From Fen-1258 sp964441505 (GTDB lineage: Bacteria > Bacteroidota > Ignavibacteria > Ignavibacteriales > Melioribacteraceae): a DNA stretch of 64,000 bases. Below, piece after piece: positions 16,701 to 25,616 of the stretch; the first letter of the stretch is position 1; each line of letters begins with the position of its first letter. The stretch spans positions 62,001-126,000 of the forward strand of contig CAYTUV010000003.1 in NCBI GenBank assembly GCA_964441505.1, given 5' to 3'. A model generated the notes under the pieces. That model had not been told where the DNA came from. It did no database searches and worked only from the letters and a program-made list of their open reading frames with translations. The position numbers were made by a program, and so were the translations under genes.

Positions 16701-17969
16701 TTATAGATTAGTATTGAACCAATAATTTACTTTGAATAGAATTCTGAAATCATTCTTGTAAATTTTGTTGTTGAAATATTGACCTTGTAGATCGAATGAA
16801 AAATCAGTCCACGGTCTTACATTAATTCCGCCAAGAAGTGTTGTAATGTTATTAACTTCTGAGTCTTTGGAGAGTTTATAAGTTGTGAAAGCAATTCCAA
16901 CTGATGGAGTTATGAAGCCGTCCGCGAAAGTGTGCGCAGTGTAAAGTGAAACAACATCAAGTTCACCTGCATAGCCAAATGTTTTACGATAACTGATGCT
17001 GCCGTATTTAGTATTGGCTCCAACATTAAGTCTCGAAGAATTTTCATCTTTATATGTAACATTTCCATACTTACCGAAGACCGTAATATCTTTGCTGAAT
17101 TTATAATCAACACCGCCTTCGATTTCTTGTGAATTGCCATAATCAAAAACTGAGAAGATCGAATTATATCGAATTTTTGGTTCGCGGTAGTTATAATAAA
17201 CATCAACGCCAAGTGCATCTGTAGCCTGTACCCGGCCATTAACCTCGAACTTAGACATAACCTTGAAGTTCACATCGTATTCATAACGCGTGTCAAAATT
17301 TATCTGCCCATCAAGGAAATACGACGCCTCGGCAGTAAGAAATTTATACTGATTCGATTTTTGTTCTATAAGTACTTGAATCAGATTCAGATTACCATCT
17401 AAACGCCATGCAGTAAAATCAAGCGGCTTGAAGTTTTTATCTATATAGCTTAATCCAAAATTGAAATGATCAAGAAAATTTACTTCAAATTTTCCACCCA
17501 ATACATAATCGTTTTTAAGATCATCACTCATTTTCAATTTCTGATAAGCCGGAACATTACCGCCGTAGAAACCTGTTAGGGACACATTAGAATATCTGAA
17601 TTTAAGATTGACTCCGTCGAATAATCCTCCAGCAACCGGTGTAAATAAAGGTTGTCTTCCTAGTTTCAACGTAAATAAATCTAAGATATCCCTGGCTTCA
17701 AAATACAAATTATAGAATCTCATACGGGGATCGCTGTCGAGAGAATTACTAAGATTCGTCTCGAAGTTCATCCTGGTTCGCAGCGAAATTTTTTTGTAAT
17801 TGAGATTGAGCGATAATGTCTCAAAATTCCTAATAAAGGTATCTGATGCATTAAGAGAATCAAATCTTTCAAATGTGTAGAAGGAAGAAGTGATGCTGCC
17901 ATTAAGATTCTGGGCAGAAATCATTAATGGCAGACTTAAAAATAAAACTGAGAAAAATATTTTTTTCAT
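16701..17969 (-). CDS. Outer-membrane beta-barrel protein linked to cytochromes
   Basis: 422 residues with a signal peptide (1-19, ending AQ) and alternating amphipathic strands throughout, such as 'LSLNLNYKKISLRTRMNFET' and 'FNFGLSYIDKNF'. The size gives room for about 16-20 strands. Porin family not recognised. No heme motif. It is sandwiched between a tetraheme and a 14-heme cytochrome gene with spacers of 21 and 6 bp. That suggests a porin-cytochrome conduit analogous to MtrB/PCC systems, though there is no detectable sequence tie to MtrB. Alternatives: an alginate-type or general porin. Confidence 0.75.
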   Translation of the reverse strand: MKKIFFSVLFLSLPLMISAQNLNGSITSSFYTFERFDSLNASDTFIRNFETLSLNLNYKKISLRTRMNFETNLSNSLDSDPRMRFYNLYFEARDILDLFTLKLGRQPLFTPVAGGLFDGVNLKFRYSNVSLTGFYGGNVPAYQKLKMSDDLKNDYVLGGKFEVNFLDHFNFGLSYIDKNFKPLDFTAWRLDGNLNLIQVLIEQKSNQYKFLTAEASYFLDGQINFDTRYEYDVNFKVMSKFEVNGRVQATDALGVDVYYNYREPKIRYNSIFSVFDYGNSQEIEGGVDYKFSKDITVFGKYGNVTYKDENSSRLNVGANTKYGSISYRKTFGYAGELDVVSLYTAHTFADGFITPSVGIAFTTYKLSKDSEVNNITTLLGGINVRPWTDFSFDLQGQYFNNKIYKNDFRILFKVNYWFNTNL

Positions 17970-17990
17970 TTTGAGCTCTATGAAATAGAA

Positions 17991-18524
17991 TTAACCTTTC
18001 GGGGTTGAATGAGCAATTTTTTTAACCATTTCTTCAAATTTGAATCCCTTGAAAGTTGGGCTTTCTGAATTATGGCATGTCACACAAAATTTTGCAACGT
18101 CTTTATGTTCAATTAAACCCTTTTTGATAGATTCTGCTTTATTTTTCATTACAGCCATTGCTTTATACTCTGAACCGGCACCATGACAAGTTTCGCACTG
18201 TACGCCATCTTCTTTAAATGCTGATTCTACTAATGCTTTTTCACCAACGTGACACTTCAAGCATTCTGGATTTTCAGCAGCTTTCTTACCGCCTTTTTTC
18301 ATAGAAATTGCATCTGCTTCGGGAGTTAATAGAGCTTTGTATGCCTGAGCGTGTTTGCTCTCAGACCAGATTTTTAATTGCTGACCCTGTTTCTCTGATT
18401 TGTGACACATACCGCATGTTTTTGTCCCAACATATTTTGCCTGTGCATTTAAATTAGCAGGTAAAATAAGATAGGCTGCTACTAAAAATAGTGCGAGTAC
18501 TGAAGTTCTGAATTTCATTTTCAT
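17991..18524 (-). CDS. Tetraheme cytochrome c554-like protein
   Basis: 177 residues with a signal peptide (1-28). Four CxxCH motifs: 'YVGTKTCGMCHKSE', CLKCH, CETCHGAGSEY and CVTCHN. The spacing 'CHKSEKQGQQLKIWSESKHA' and the 'CETCHGAGSEYKA' stretch are hallmarks of the cytochrome c554 family. Soluble periplasmic electron shuttle by inference. Start at 18524, with 'ggagaaatg' just upstream; a second ATG lies two codons in. Confidence 0.92.
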   Translation of the reverse strand: MKMKFRTSVLALFLVAAYLILPANLNAQAKYVGTKTCGMCHKSEKQGQQLKIWSESKHAQAYKALLTPEADAISMKKGGKKAAENPECLKCHVGEKALVESAFKEDGVQCETCHGAGSEYKAMAVMKNKAESIKKGLIEHKDVAKFCVTCHNSESPTFKGFKFEEMVKKIAHSTPKG

Positions 18525-18655
18525 TTCTCCATAACTGTTTATAGGTAAAAAAATAATGTAGTTGAATTATATAAAAGAACTTGTTAATCCTATTCTAAAA
18601 TAGCCCAATTACGTTTAATAGGCAACAATCTATTTCGATTGATATCTTTTTTTAA

Positions 18656-21082
18656 CTAAATATTTTCTTTTTTTTCCTTTTTTGGCTCTAATTTCTCCTC
18701 CAACCAGGCCCTCAATTCAGGATCGTTGTCAATTTCATGCTGAAGTATTGCATCCGGATCCAAACCATTTTTTTCTAACGCTGATACAAACAATTTGGTG
18801 CTGTTGCTTACTTTTTTAATGTCCCTTATTCCACTCTTAAATTCCTTTCTTTCAAGAACAACTCTCCTAAAATGTTTTTCATGATGGTGACGATAAGTGT
18901 GTAGAGACATCTTACCATCAATCCATGTAAGACTCATCGGATATTCATGCGGATGGAAAATGACAAAGAACCAATGCCAAACTAGGATTGCAAGTGTTGC
19001 AAGAATTGCTTCGTAAAAGTGAATTAATTCACTGACCTTTATCAGCCATGTTGGAGCCCAGTCGCCCACAATAGTTGGAAACCAAAGGATAAATCCTGTA
19101 GCGCCCATAACAATAGTTCCCCAAATAAGAGCCCAGTATTCAGCTTTCTCAGTGTAATCATATGCTTCGAATTTAGGTCTTTCTTTTTTCAATTTTAGAT
19201 AATAAAGTATATTATCTCGGGCATCTGTAATATCATGAAATTTTGGAATTAGATTTAACAAAACATCTCTGCCGCGTGCAGTAAACAGAAGATAGTATAT
19301 ATGATAGAGACTACCGAGAATCATTACGACAGCAGCACCTCGGTGAATATATTGACGAGCTGTTTCGCTTAATCCTGCCATATGCAGCAACTCAGCCCAC
19401 CAACTGCCGTGATACTTGAGCGCAAAACCTGTTACAGCCAGGGTTATGAATGAAGTAAGTAGAAGCAGATGTTGAAAAACTTCATTCTTAGTAAACCGTG
19501 GAATTGATATCTCGGTTTTCTCGTGACGTCGTTTCTTTCTGATTTCAAATACGAATATCAGAAGATTGTGTAGAATCATTCCGCCAATAACTGATATAAT
19601 AAGCCACTGATAAACATTGGTAACAACATCTTCAATCTTTGAGGCAGTTTTATCTAATGTTTTATGTGAATAACTTTTAGCAAATGTCTCTGTAGCATTT
19701 GCATGGCATTTCTTACAGGTAGCTGTGATGTTGGCGGGATTGACAGATGATTTAGGATGTTGTTGGGGTAAAATCTTATGAACATTATGGCAGTCAACAC
19801 ACATTGCTGCTTCTTTGTCACCGCGCATCATGGCTAAACCATGGTAGCTGTCTTCGTACTGTTTAGCTTGGTCACCTGAACCGCCAAATCTTTCTGCAAT
19901 CTTTGGATCTTCATGACAGATCATGCAAGTGCGCTGCTGAAGTATTTTTGCTTCCATTTTTTTATCAACAGTGTTAACGGCATGAATGCTATGTTCATTA
20001 TGGCAATCGTTGCAGACGGGTGCCTCACGAACACCCTTCTTTGCACGAATCCAGTGAATAGATTTCTCAAACTCTAACGCAATTTGCTGATGACATTGTC
20101 CGCATGTTTCGGGGACATTGAATGAAGAAATTTTTGATCCAGGCTGTACACGATTTTTTATATCATGCACACCATGACAAAGACTACAGTTAGCAGCGTC
20201 TAACCGGCCTTTTGCTACAAGTAAACCATGAACAGACGTTGAGTAGAGTAATCCGGGATTTTTTACACCGAATGAAAATTTTTCTACAAGTTTTGGATTA
20301 TCATGACAAGAACCACAAGTTGTTCCAAGATTTTTTGGAGAAACAGCACTTAAAGGATCTTTTGCTTTTTTTATTTCGTGCGAACCATGACAATCCCAGC
20401 ACATTGCTGCTTCATCAACACCCTCATTCAGAGAGATACCATGAATACTTTCTCTGTGCTCTTTTGCAATGGTTGAGTGACATAAATAACAATCTGCTTT
20501 TTGTATAGCACCAACATTCTTAGGATGATTCGATAAATTGTGAGAAATATAATTATGACAATCGGCACATTCTAAATTTTTGTGGACCGACTGTGTAAGT
20601 TTTGTAAAGCCGTTTTGTTTGTGGCAGCTAATACATTTATTCCCTTCAACAACTTTGGAATGGTAAGGATTTGCGAGCACCATGCTTGTATGACACTTTG
20701 AACAATACTCTTTTACCTTCAATTTGTTTTCTTTTGGCGGAGTTTGTATTCCATGTGTACCGTGACATTTTTTACAATCAGGCGGATTTTTGACCTTTCC
20801 TTTTAAACGATGATGTATATCTCTTCTCACTAAATCTGCATATTCTTCATGGCACGATTCGCATTTAACTTTTTTATAATTTTTTTTCTCGGCGTGACTT
20901 TCATCTTTAATGCTTTGATGACAATCCTGGCAGCTAATAACCTCGTTGTGAACCGACTTCTGAGTTAGATTCTCATGACAATCACCACATTTGAAATCCT
21001 GAGAGTAAGAATTTGTGGAGAAAAAGAGGATGGAAAAAAATATACAAATGTTCAGAGACAAATTTTTTGAAGAAGACAACAT
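18656..21082 (-). CDS. 16-heme cytochrome c fused to membrane cytochrome b domain
   Basis: 808 residues. A signal peptide (1-28) is followed by sixteen CxxCH motifs in residues about 30-475, then a membrane domain with four to five helices whose histidines ('FQHLLLLTSF', 'HRGAAVVMILGSLYHIYYL', 'IHFYEAILATLAILVWHW') look like a cytochrome b561/hydrogenase-type b subunit. The tail is cytoplasmic and charged. Such a fusion would take electrons from the menaquinol pool through b hemes straight to periplasmic c hemes. The next gene, 21107-21961, is a free copy of the same b module. Confidence 0.92.
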   Translation of the reverse strand: MLSSSKNLSLNICIFFSILFFSTNSYSQDFKCGDCHENLTQKSVHNEVISCQDCHQSIKDESHAEKKNYKKVKCESCHEEYADLVRRDIHHRLKGKVKNPPDCKKCHGTHGIQTPPKENKLKVKEYCSKCHTSMVLANPYHSKVVEGNKCISCHKQNGFTKLTQSVHKNLECADCHNYISHNLSNHPKNVGAIQKADCYLCHSTIAKEHRESIHGISLNEGVDEAAMCWDCHGSHEIKKAKDPLSAVSPKNLGTTCGSCHDNPKLVEKFSFGVKNPGLLYSTSVHGLLVAKGRLDAANCSLCHGVHDIKNRVQPGSKISSFNVPETCGQCHQQIALEFEKSIHWIRAKKGVREAPVCNDCHNEHSIHAVNTVDKKMEAKILQQRTCMICHEDPKIAERFGGSGDQAKQYEDSYHGLAMMRGDKEAAMCVDCHNVHKILPQQHPKSSVNPANITATCKKCHANATETFAKSYSHKTLDKTASKIEDVVTNVYQWLIISVIGGMILHNLLIFVFEIRKKRRHEKTEISIPRFTKNEVFQHLLLLTSFITLAVTGFALKYHGSWWAELLHMAGLSETARQYIHRGAAVVMILGSLYHIYYLLFTARGRDVLLNLIPKFHDITDARDNILYYLKLKKERPKFEAYDYTEKAEYWALIWGTIVMGATGFILWFPTIVGDWAPTWLIKVSELIHFYEAILATLAILVWHWFFVIFHPHEYPMSLTWIDGKMSLHTYRHHHEKHFRRVVLERKEFKSGIRDIKKVSNSTKLFVSALEKNGLDPDAILQHEIDNDPELRAWLEEKLEPKKEKKENI

Positions 21083-21106
21083 TTAGCCAGCTCCGTTAAA
21101 AGAAAT

Positions 21107-21961
21107 TTATTGATATAAGAAAAGCATTGAATAAATAATAAGTAGTACAAGTATTATTCCGGTTGTTAAGGCAGCAAAACCAAAAATTCTTGCCGCTCTT
21201 CTTAAAAAGACAGGTGGAGCATCGCCAAGTTTTTTCTGAAGTTCCGGATCCTGCATTATCAATTCGTACTCACGCGGACGGTCTTCTCTTAATTCATCGA
21301 GATGAACTTTGCCGGTAAAAATTACTGTATCCATCGGAAACTTATCCGGACGGAAATGGGTATTGAAAAAATGATATGTGAAGATAAATCCTACAGCGAG
21401 CAAAGCTTCATCGCTGTGAATGATAGTTGCAATATTAATGATAGAACCGGGTAAACCAAGACCTGTGAAAAATTCAGGAAACCATAGGATTAATCCGCTG
21501 AAACCGATTACAGCAACACCCCAAAAGACTGCCCAGTAATCAAATTTTTCCCAGTAAGTCCATCTACCGTATTCCGGTCGTGGTCCTTTTCCTACAAACC
21601 ACTTCATTGTTGCAATCAGTTCAGTAAGATCTCTTTTGTTGGGCACTAAAGAATTTTCTCCATGCAAAAGGGAAGTGAACTTCGATTTTTTCTTCCTGAT
21701 TTTACGAATGAGATATCCAATATGTAATCCGAAATAGATAAATGTAACAATAGCCGCAACTCTGTGTATAAAGCCGGTTACCGCGTATCCGCCCATTAAA
21801 TCAGAGATTGTCTGGAATATTCCTATTCCGGAAAATTTAATAATCATTCCCGTAATTGCCAGCGAGATGAAACTGGTTATTACAAGAATGTGAAGAAATC
21901 TTGAGTAGGCATCGAACCGTTCGTAGTACTTACCTTTTTTTTCTGCAGATGTATCTGTCAT
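21107..21961 (-). CDS. Membrane cytochrome b (b561/DUF4405-like) subunit
   Basis: 284 residues with four core transmembrane helices plus a C-terminal one. Histidines in membrane segments fit b-heme ligation: 'SRFLHILVITSFISL', 'FIHRVAAIVTFIYFGLHIGY' and 'IIHSDEALLAVGFIFTYHFF'. The segment 'YWEKFDYWAVFWGVAVIG' is close to 'TEKAEYWALIWGTIVMG' in the fusion protein encoded downstream, so the two b modules are paralogues. It lies between the 19-heme and 16-heme genes, which suggests a shared quinol-oxidising complex. Confidence 0.9.
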   Translation of the reverse strand: MTDTSAEKKGKYYERFDAYSRFLHILVITSFISLAITGMIIKFSGIGIFQTISDLMGGYAVTGFIHRVAAIVTFIYFGLHIGYLIRKIRKKKSKFTSLLHGENSLVPNKRDLTELIATMKWFVGKGPRPEYGRWTYWEKFDYWAVFWGVAVIGFSGLILWFPEFFTGLGLPGSIINIATIIHSDEALLAVGFIFTYHFFNTHFRPDKFPMDTVIFTGKVHLDELREDRPREYELIMQDPELQKKLGDAPPVFLRRAARIFGFAALTTGIILVLLIIYSMLFLYQ

Positions 21962-22027
21962 AAAATTAATGCTTTCTTTTCTTTATTTAATGACTAATTA
22001 GTAATCTTGATGAAGGTGTCTCAGTCA

Positions 22028-24025
22028 TCAATCTTCTCTGTTGTATTCCTCAGCAACTTTCTCTTCCTCTTTCTTCTTCTGAGCTTCTTTCTCAAGTTCC
22101 TTGTGTTTTCTGCTTTCTTTTAATGCTTTCGGAAACCAGAGAATAGTATGAACTCCAAAAAATACAAATGTACCGGTCAGAAGAATAACCATGAACCAAA
22201 AAGTATAGAATAGATAAGGATATTTGTCACGGTCGTGATGAGTTGCATGTGTTAAATATCCGACAAATTTTTTGTTTGAGTTAGGATGACATTTTTGACA
22301 AGTCTCAACAATATTGCCACGGCTCAATTTGGATGCAGGATTATAATTTGGCAAAATATTATGTGCACCGTGACAATCATAGCATCTTGCGGCACGGGTT
22401 GATCCAAGTTTTGAAACTTTCCCATGAAACGTATCGAAATAAGTTTCAGTAACTTTTTCGTGGCATTTTCCACATTGATTGATTATAGAAGTCTTAAAGT
22501 CGCCTAAATCCACCCGATTGATTTCGTGAGATAAATGGCAGTCATTACAAACAGGAAGTTTTTTATCCGTCTTTGTTATCTCCGGACTATGAATACTGTT
22601 TTTAAATTCCTCATAAACACCAAGATGACATTTCGCACAAGTAGCGGCAATATTACTGGGATTAACAGTTGAGCGTGGATCTTTCTTCGGTAATTCTCTG
22701 TGACTCGAATGGCAGTCAACACAGGTTGCGGTAACCATCAATCCACTCTGAAGTAATCCTTTTCCGTGAATGCTCTCTCTGTAATTTATCACAATTCCCA
22801 TTTTGCTTTCATCAAGTGAAGTTGCAATATTTTTTCCTTCTCGATGACATTTACCACATAGCTCAGGAACATTACGCGCAAAAGTTGGTGACGAAATATC
22901 TTTTTTGCTTTGAACATTATGCGTTGTGTGACAATCCGAACAGTAGGGAGCTATCTTTTCTCCAGCCGTATGTTTCTGCCCGTGGAGACTAATATTATAA
23001 TCATCAACCTGTGTTGTATGACAAATCGAGCAATCAACTTTTCCGCTGTTTAGGCAGACGGGACTTTTTGAGTTACTGATATTTGTATGACACTTGATAC
23101 AAGAATTGATCTTATGAGCAGAATTCTTGAATTTATCTATGTCGATATATAGAGAGATAATTTTTCCATTTACAACTTTCGTCAAATCCTTTTGTGAATG
23201 GCACTTTATACACTTCTCATCGGGAAAACTATCGTCATAAAAAACTTTACGAACCTTATGCGGTGCATGACAATCAATGCAAGCAGGAATTTTGTGAGAT
23301 TGTTTTTCCCAGAGAGCTCCGCGAATCACCTTTTTATGAACTTGTTCTATCTGCGTATGACATTGAGTACATGTCTTGGCAATATTATTACGATTAATTG
23401 TTGAAACCGGATTGGTATGAGGGAGAATATCGTGAGAGGTATGACAACTGGTACAAACAGCAGTCACAATCAATCCCCGTTTGAACAATCCTTCACCATG
23501 AATCGATTCTGTGTAATCAGTAAGAACTTTTTTTTCATCTGGATTTACTAAACCAGAAACAGCCGTTCCTTCCTTATGGCACTGACCGCAAAGTGCCGGG
23601 ATATTCATAACGTATGTCTTCGATCTCGGATTTTTGGCTGACAGAATTTCATGTTTGGTGTGGCATGATGCACAAGTTGGAGCTAATGATAATCCCTTTT
23701 TAAGGGCAAGGGCATGTAAACTTCTATCAAAATGTGCAACAGGAGTTTCATGGCAGGTTGCGCATAAAACTTTATTTAGTTTTTCCGGATGAGGTAGATT
23801 ACCCGGGTCTACGTCAGAATGACAACCGGTACAACTAATCTGCTCGTGTATTGATCCTGCGAAGGATCTGCCATTTACAAAAAGAGATACCTCTTTTCCA
23901 TTTCTTGTGGTGGTTAAAGTTTTGTCTCCATGGCAATCGAGGCATACTTGATCATCTTTGCTCTGTGCGGATATTGATGAAAGTAAAACGACAGAAGTAA
24001 GAAGAAGGGATATATATTTTTTCAT
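22028..24025 (-). CDS. 19-heme membrane-anchored cytochrome c with internal duplication
   Basis: About 665 residues from the ATG at 24025, which starts the signal peptide directly; an ATG eight codons upstream is possible. Nineteen CxxCH motifs can be counted. One C-terminal membrane helix ('LFYTFWFMVILLTGTFVFF') and a charged cytoplasmic tail (EKEAQKKKEEEK) anchor it. Residues about 10-270 and 270-530 repeat each other: 'NGKEVSLFVNG' against 'NGKIISLYID', 'ESIHGEGLFKRGLIVTAVC' against 'ESIHGKGLLQSGLMVTATC'. It is the first gene of the block. No promoter was recognised in the 230-bp spacer upstream. Confidence 0.92.
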   Translation of the reverse strand: MKKYISLLLTSVVLLSSISAQSKDDQVCLDCHGDKTLTTTRNGKEVSLFVNGRSFAGSIHEQISCTGCHSDVDPGNLPHPEKLNKVLCATCHETPVAHFDRSLHALALKKGLSLAPTCASCHTKHEILSAKNPRSKTYVMNIPALCGQCHKEGTAVSGLVNPDEKKVLTDYTESIHGEGLFKRGLIVTAVCTSCHTSHDILPHTNPVSTINRNNIAKTCTQCHTQIEQVHKKVIRGALWEKQSHKIPACIDCHAPHKVRKVFYDDSFPDEKCIKCHSQKDLTKVVNGKIISLYIDIDKFKNSAHKINSCIKCHTNISNSKSPVCLNSGKVDCSICHTTQVDDYNISLHGQKHTAGEKIAPYCSDCHTTHNVQSKKDISSPTFARNVPELCGKCHREGKNIATSLDESKMGIVINYRESIHGKGLLQSGLMVTATCVDCHSSHRELPKKDPRSTVNPSNIAATCAKCHLGVYEEFKNSIHSPEITKTDKKLPVCNDCHLSHEINRVDLGDFKTSIINQCGKCHEKVTETYFDTFHGKVSKLGSTRAARCYDCHGAHNILPNYNPASKLSRGNIVETCQKCHPNSNKKFVGYLTHATHHDRDKYPYLFYTFWFMVILLTGTFVFFGVHTILWFPKALKESRKHKELEKEAQKKKEEEKVAEEYNRED

Positions 24026-24278
24026 AAAAATTTCTTTTGAGTTAACCAAAATATTTCAAAAATCGTCAGTATTAATTGTTCTCAAAACGTATTTCAAACC
24101 TGCTTTTCAAATAGATACTGCGAAAATTCGAGAAACTCTTAAATAATTATCCCAACGAGTGCTTCTTGAACAGAATATCAGATAAAAGACACTAATATCC
24201 GCAGTTAAAATATTTAGTTCAGATGACTTTGTCAATGCTCATCGGATATAAAATTGAATATCAATAAAAGAAATGAAG

Positions 24279-25616
24279 TTATAATCTTACAGTGAAAACA
24301 GTTTCAACATTTGGCTCTGAAGTAGCGCTTATTGTTCCGCCAAGTGTGCGGATTATCTGTTGAGAAAGGCTTAAGCCGATTCCTGAACCTTCTTTCTTTG
24401 TACTGAAGAAAGGAATAAAGATTTTATCAATGATGTCTTCCGCAATGCCGGGTCCGTTATCGATAATTTTGATGGAGACTCTTCCTCTATCATCTATTAT
24501 GGCTTTTAAAATTATTTTCCCGCTCGGTGTATCGCCCAAAGACTGAACTGCGTTATTCAACAAATTAATTAGTACTTGTTCGAAAAGGTCGGGATCGACA
24601 GTCAACTCTAAGTAATCAGGGATCACCTCAAAATGAAATTTTATTCCGCTGTTCTTTAAGCCGGCTTCCATAAGAATCTGAATCTGTTCGAAAAGCTGAA
24701 CAACTTTAATAACCTTAAAACTCGGTCTTGGGATTCTTGTTAAGCTGCGATACTTTTCAACAAAACCGACAAGCCCTTCGCTTCTTTTCTTAATTGTATT
24801 TACTGCTGCGGAAATGTCATCCATAGTTTCCTTCGTAATTTTTTCAGCGTGATTATCCGCGGTTAGCCATTGATTTACCGTTGACGCGAGAGATGAGATT
24901 GGCGTTACCGAATTCATAATCTCGTGTGTGAGAACACGAATTAATTTTTGATATGCCTCAATTTCCTTTTCTTCAAGTTCCGGCTGAATATTTTGAAGTG
25001 TGACAAGTTTATAAATCTGATTCCGCATTTTAAATTCAGTAGCGTAAAGAAGTAATTGAATGCTTTCATCCTTGTGGATGATTTTGTGAGTAGTCTTTTT
25101 GCCGGGTGCCAGATTAAAAACAAGTTCTCCAAAGTCTTTGTTAAGATTACTGAGCAGAAAGATGTTATCAATCCTATTCAATCTTAAAATCTTTTTCGCG
25201 GCTTTGTTTACTATATCAATCCTGCCTCTTGAATCAAAAGAAATAAGGCCAACGCCTATATGCCTCATTGCTGTTTGAAGATATAATAGACTCTCTTCTT
25301 TTTCATTTCTAGACTGCTTAAATTTTTGTAGAACAATATTGAATTCATCGGAGATGTCTTTGAAAGATTTTCCCAAGCGCCCGAAGTTGAAGTTCATTGA
25401 ATAATCCGAATAATTTATTGCCTGAAGAAAACCGATTAGTTCTTTGTTCATCCGGTCAACGTACTGAATTAAAGAGAAAACTTGGTAAGCAATTATTGCG
25501 GCGACAAACAGCGGAAATAAAAAATTATATTTCTCGTAAAAAAGGTAAAAGAAAATTCCAATAAGTATAAAGAGTGATAAAACTCTTAGTACCAAACCAA
25601 TTCTGAAATTCTTCAC
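24279..25616 (-). CDS. Sensor histidine kinase, NtrB-like
   Basis: 445 residues. Two hydrophobic segments (about 8-45), a coiled HAMP-like linker, a PAS domain (about 105-215), then the H-box 'VLTHEIMNSVTPISSLAS' and an ATPase domain with 'DNGPGIAEDIIDKIF' and 'GSGIGLSLSQQII'. The start is a GTG at 25616, directly after the stop codon of the response regulator gene, so the pair is translationally coupled. There is almost no periplasmic loop, so the signal is probably sensed in the membrane or cytoplasm. Partner: the sigma-54 activator at 25617-26996. Confidence 0.93.
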   Translation of the reverse strand: MKNFRIGLVLRVLSLFILIGIFFYLFYEKYNFLFPLFVAAIIAYQVFSLIQYVDRMNKELIGFLQAINYSDYSMNFNFGRLGKSFKDISDEFNIVLQKFKQSRNEKEESLLYLQTAMRHIGVGLISFDSRGRIDIVNKAAKKILRLNRIDNIFLLSNLNKDFGELVFNLAPGKKTTHKIIHKDESIQLLLYATEFKMRNQIYKLVTLQNIQPELEEKEIEAYQKLIRVLTHEIMNSVTPISSLASTVNQWLTADNHAEKITKETMDDISAAVNTIKKRSEGLVGFVEKYRSLTRIPRPSFKVIKVVQLFEQIQILMEAGLKNSGIKFHFEVIPDYLELTVDPDLFEQVLINLLNNAVQSLGDTPSGKIILKAIIDDRGRVSIKIIDNGPGIAEDIIDKIFIPFFSTKKEGSGIGLSLSQQIIRTLGGTISATSEPNVETVFTVRL

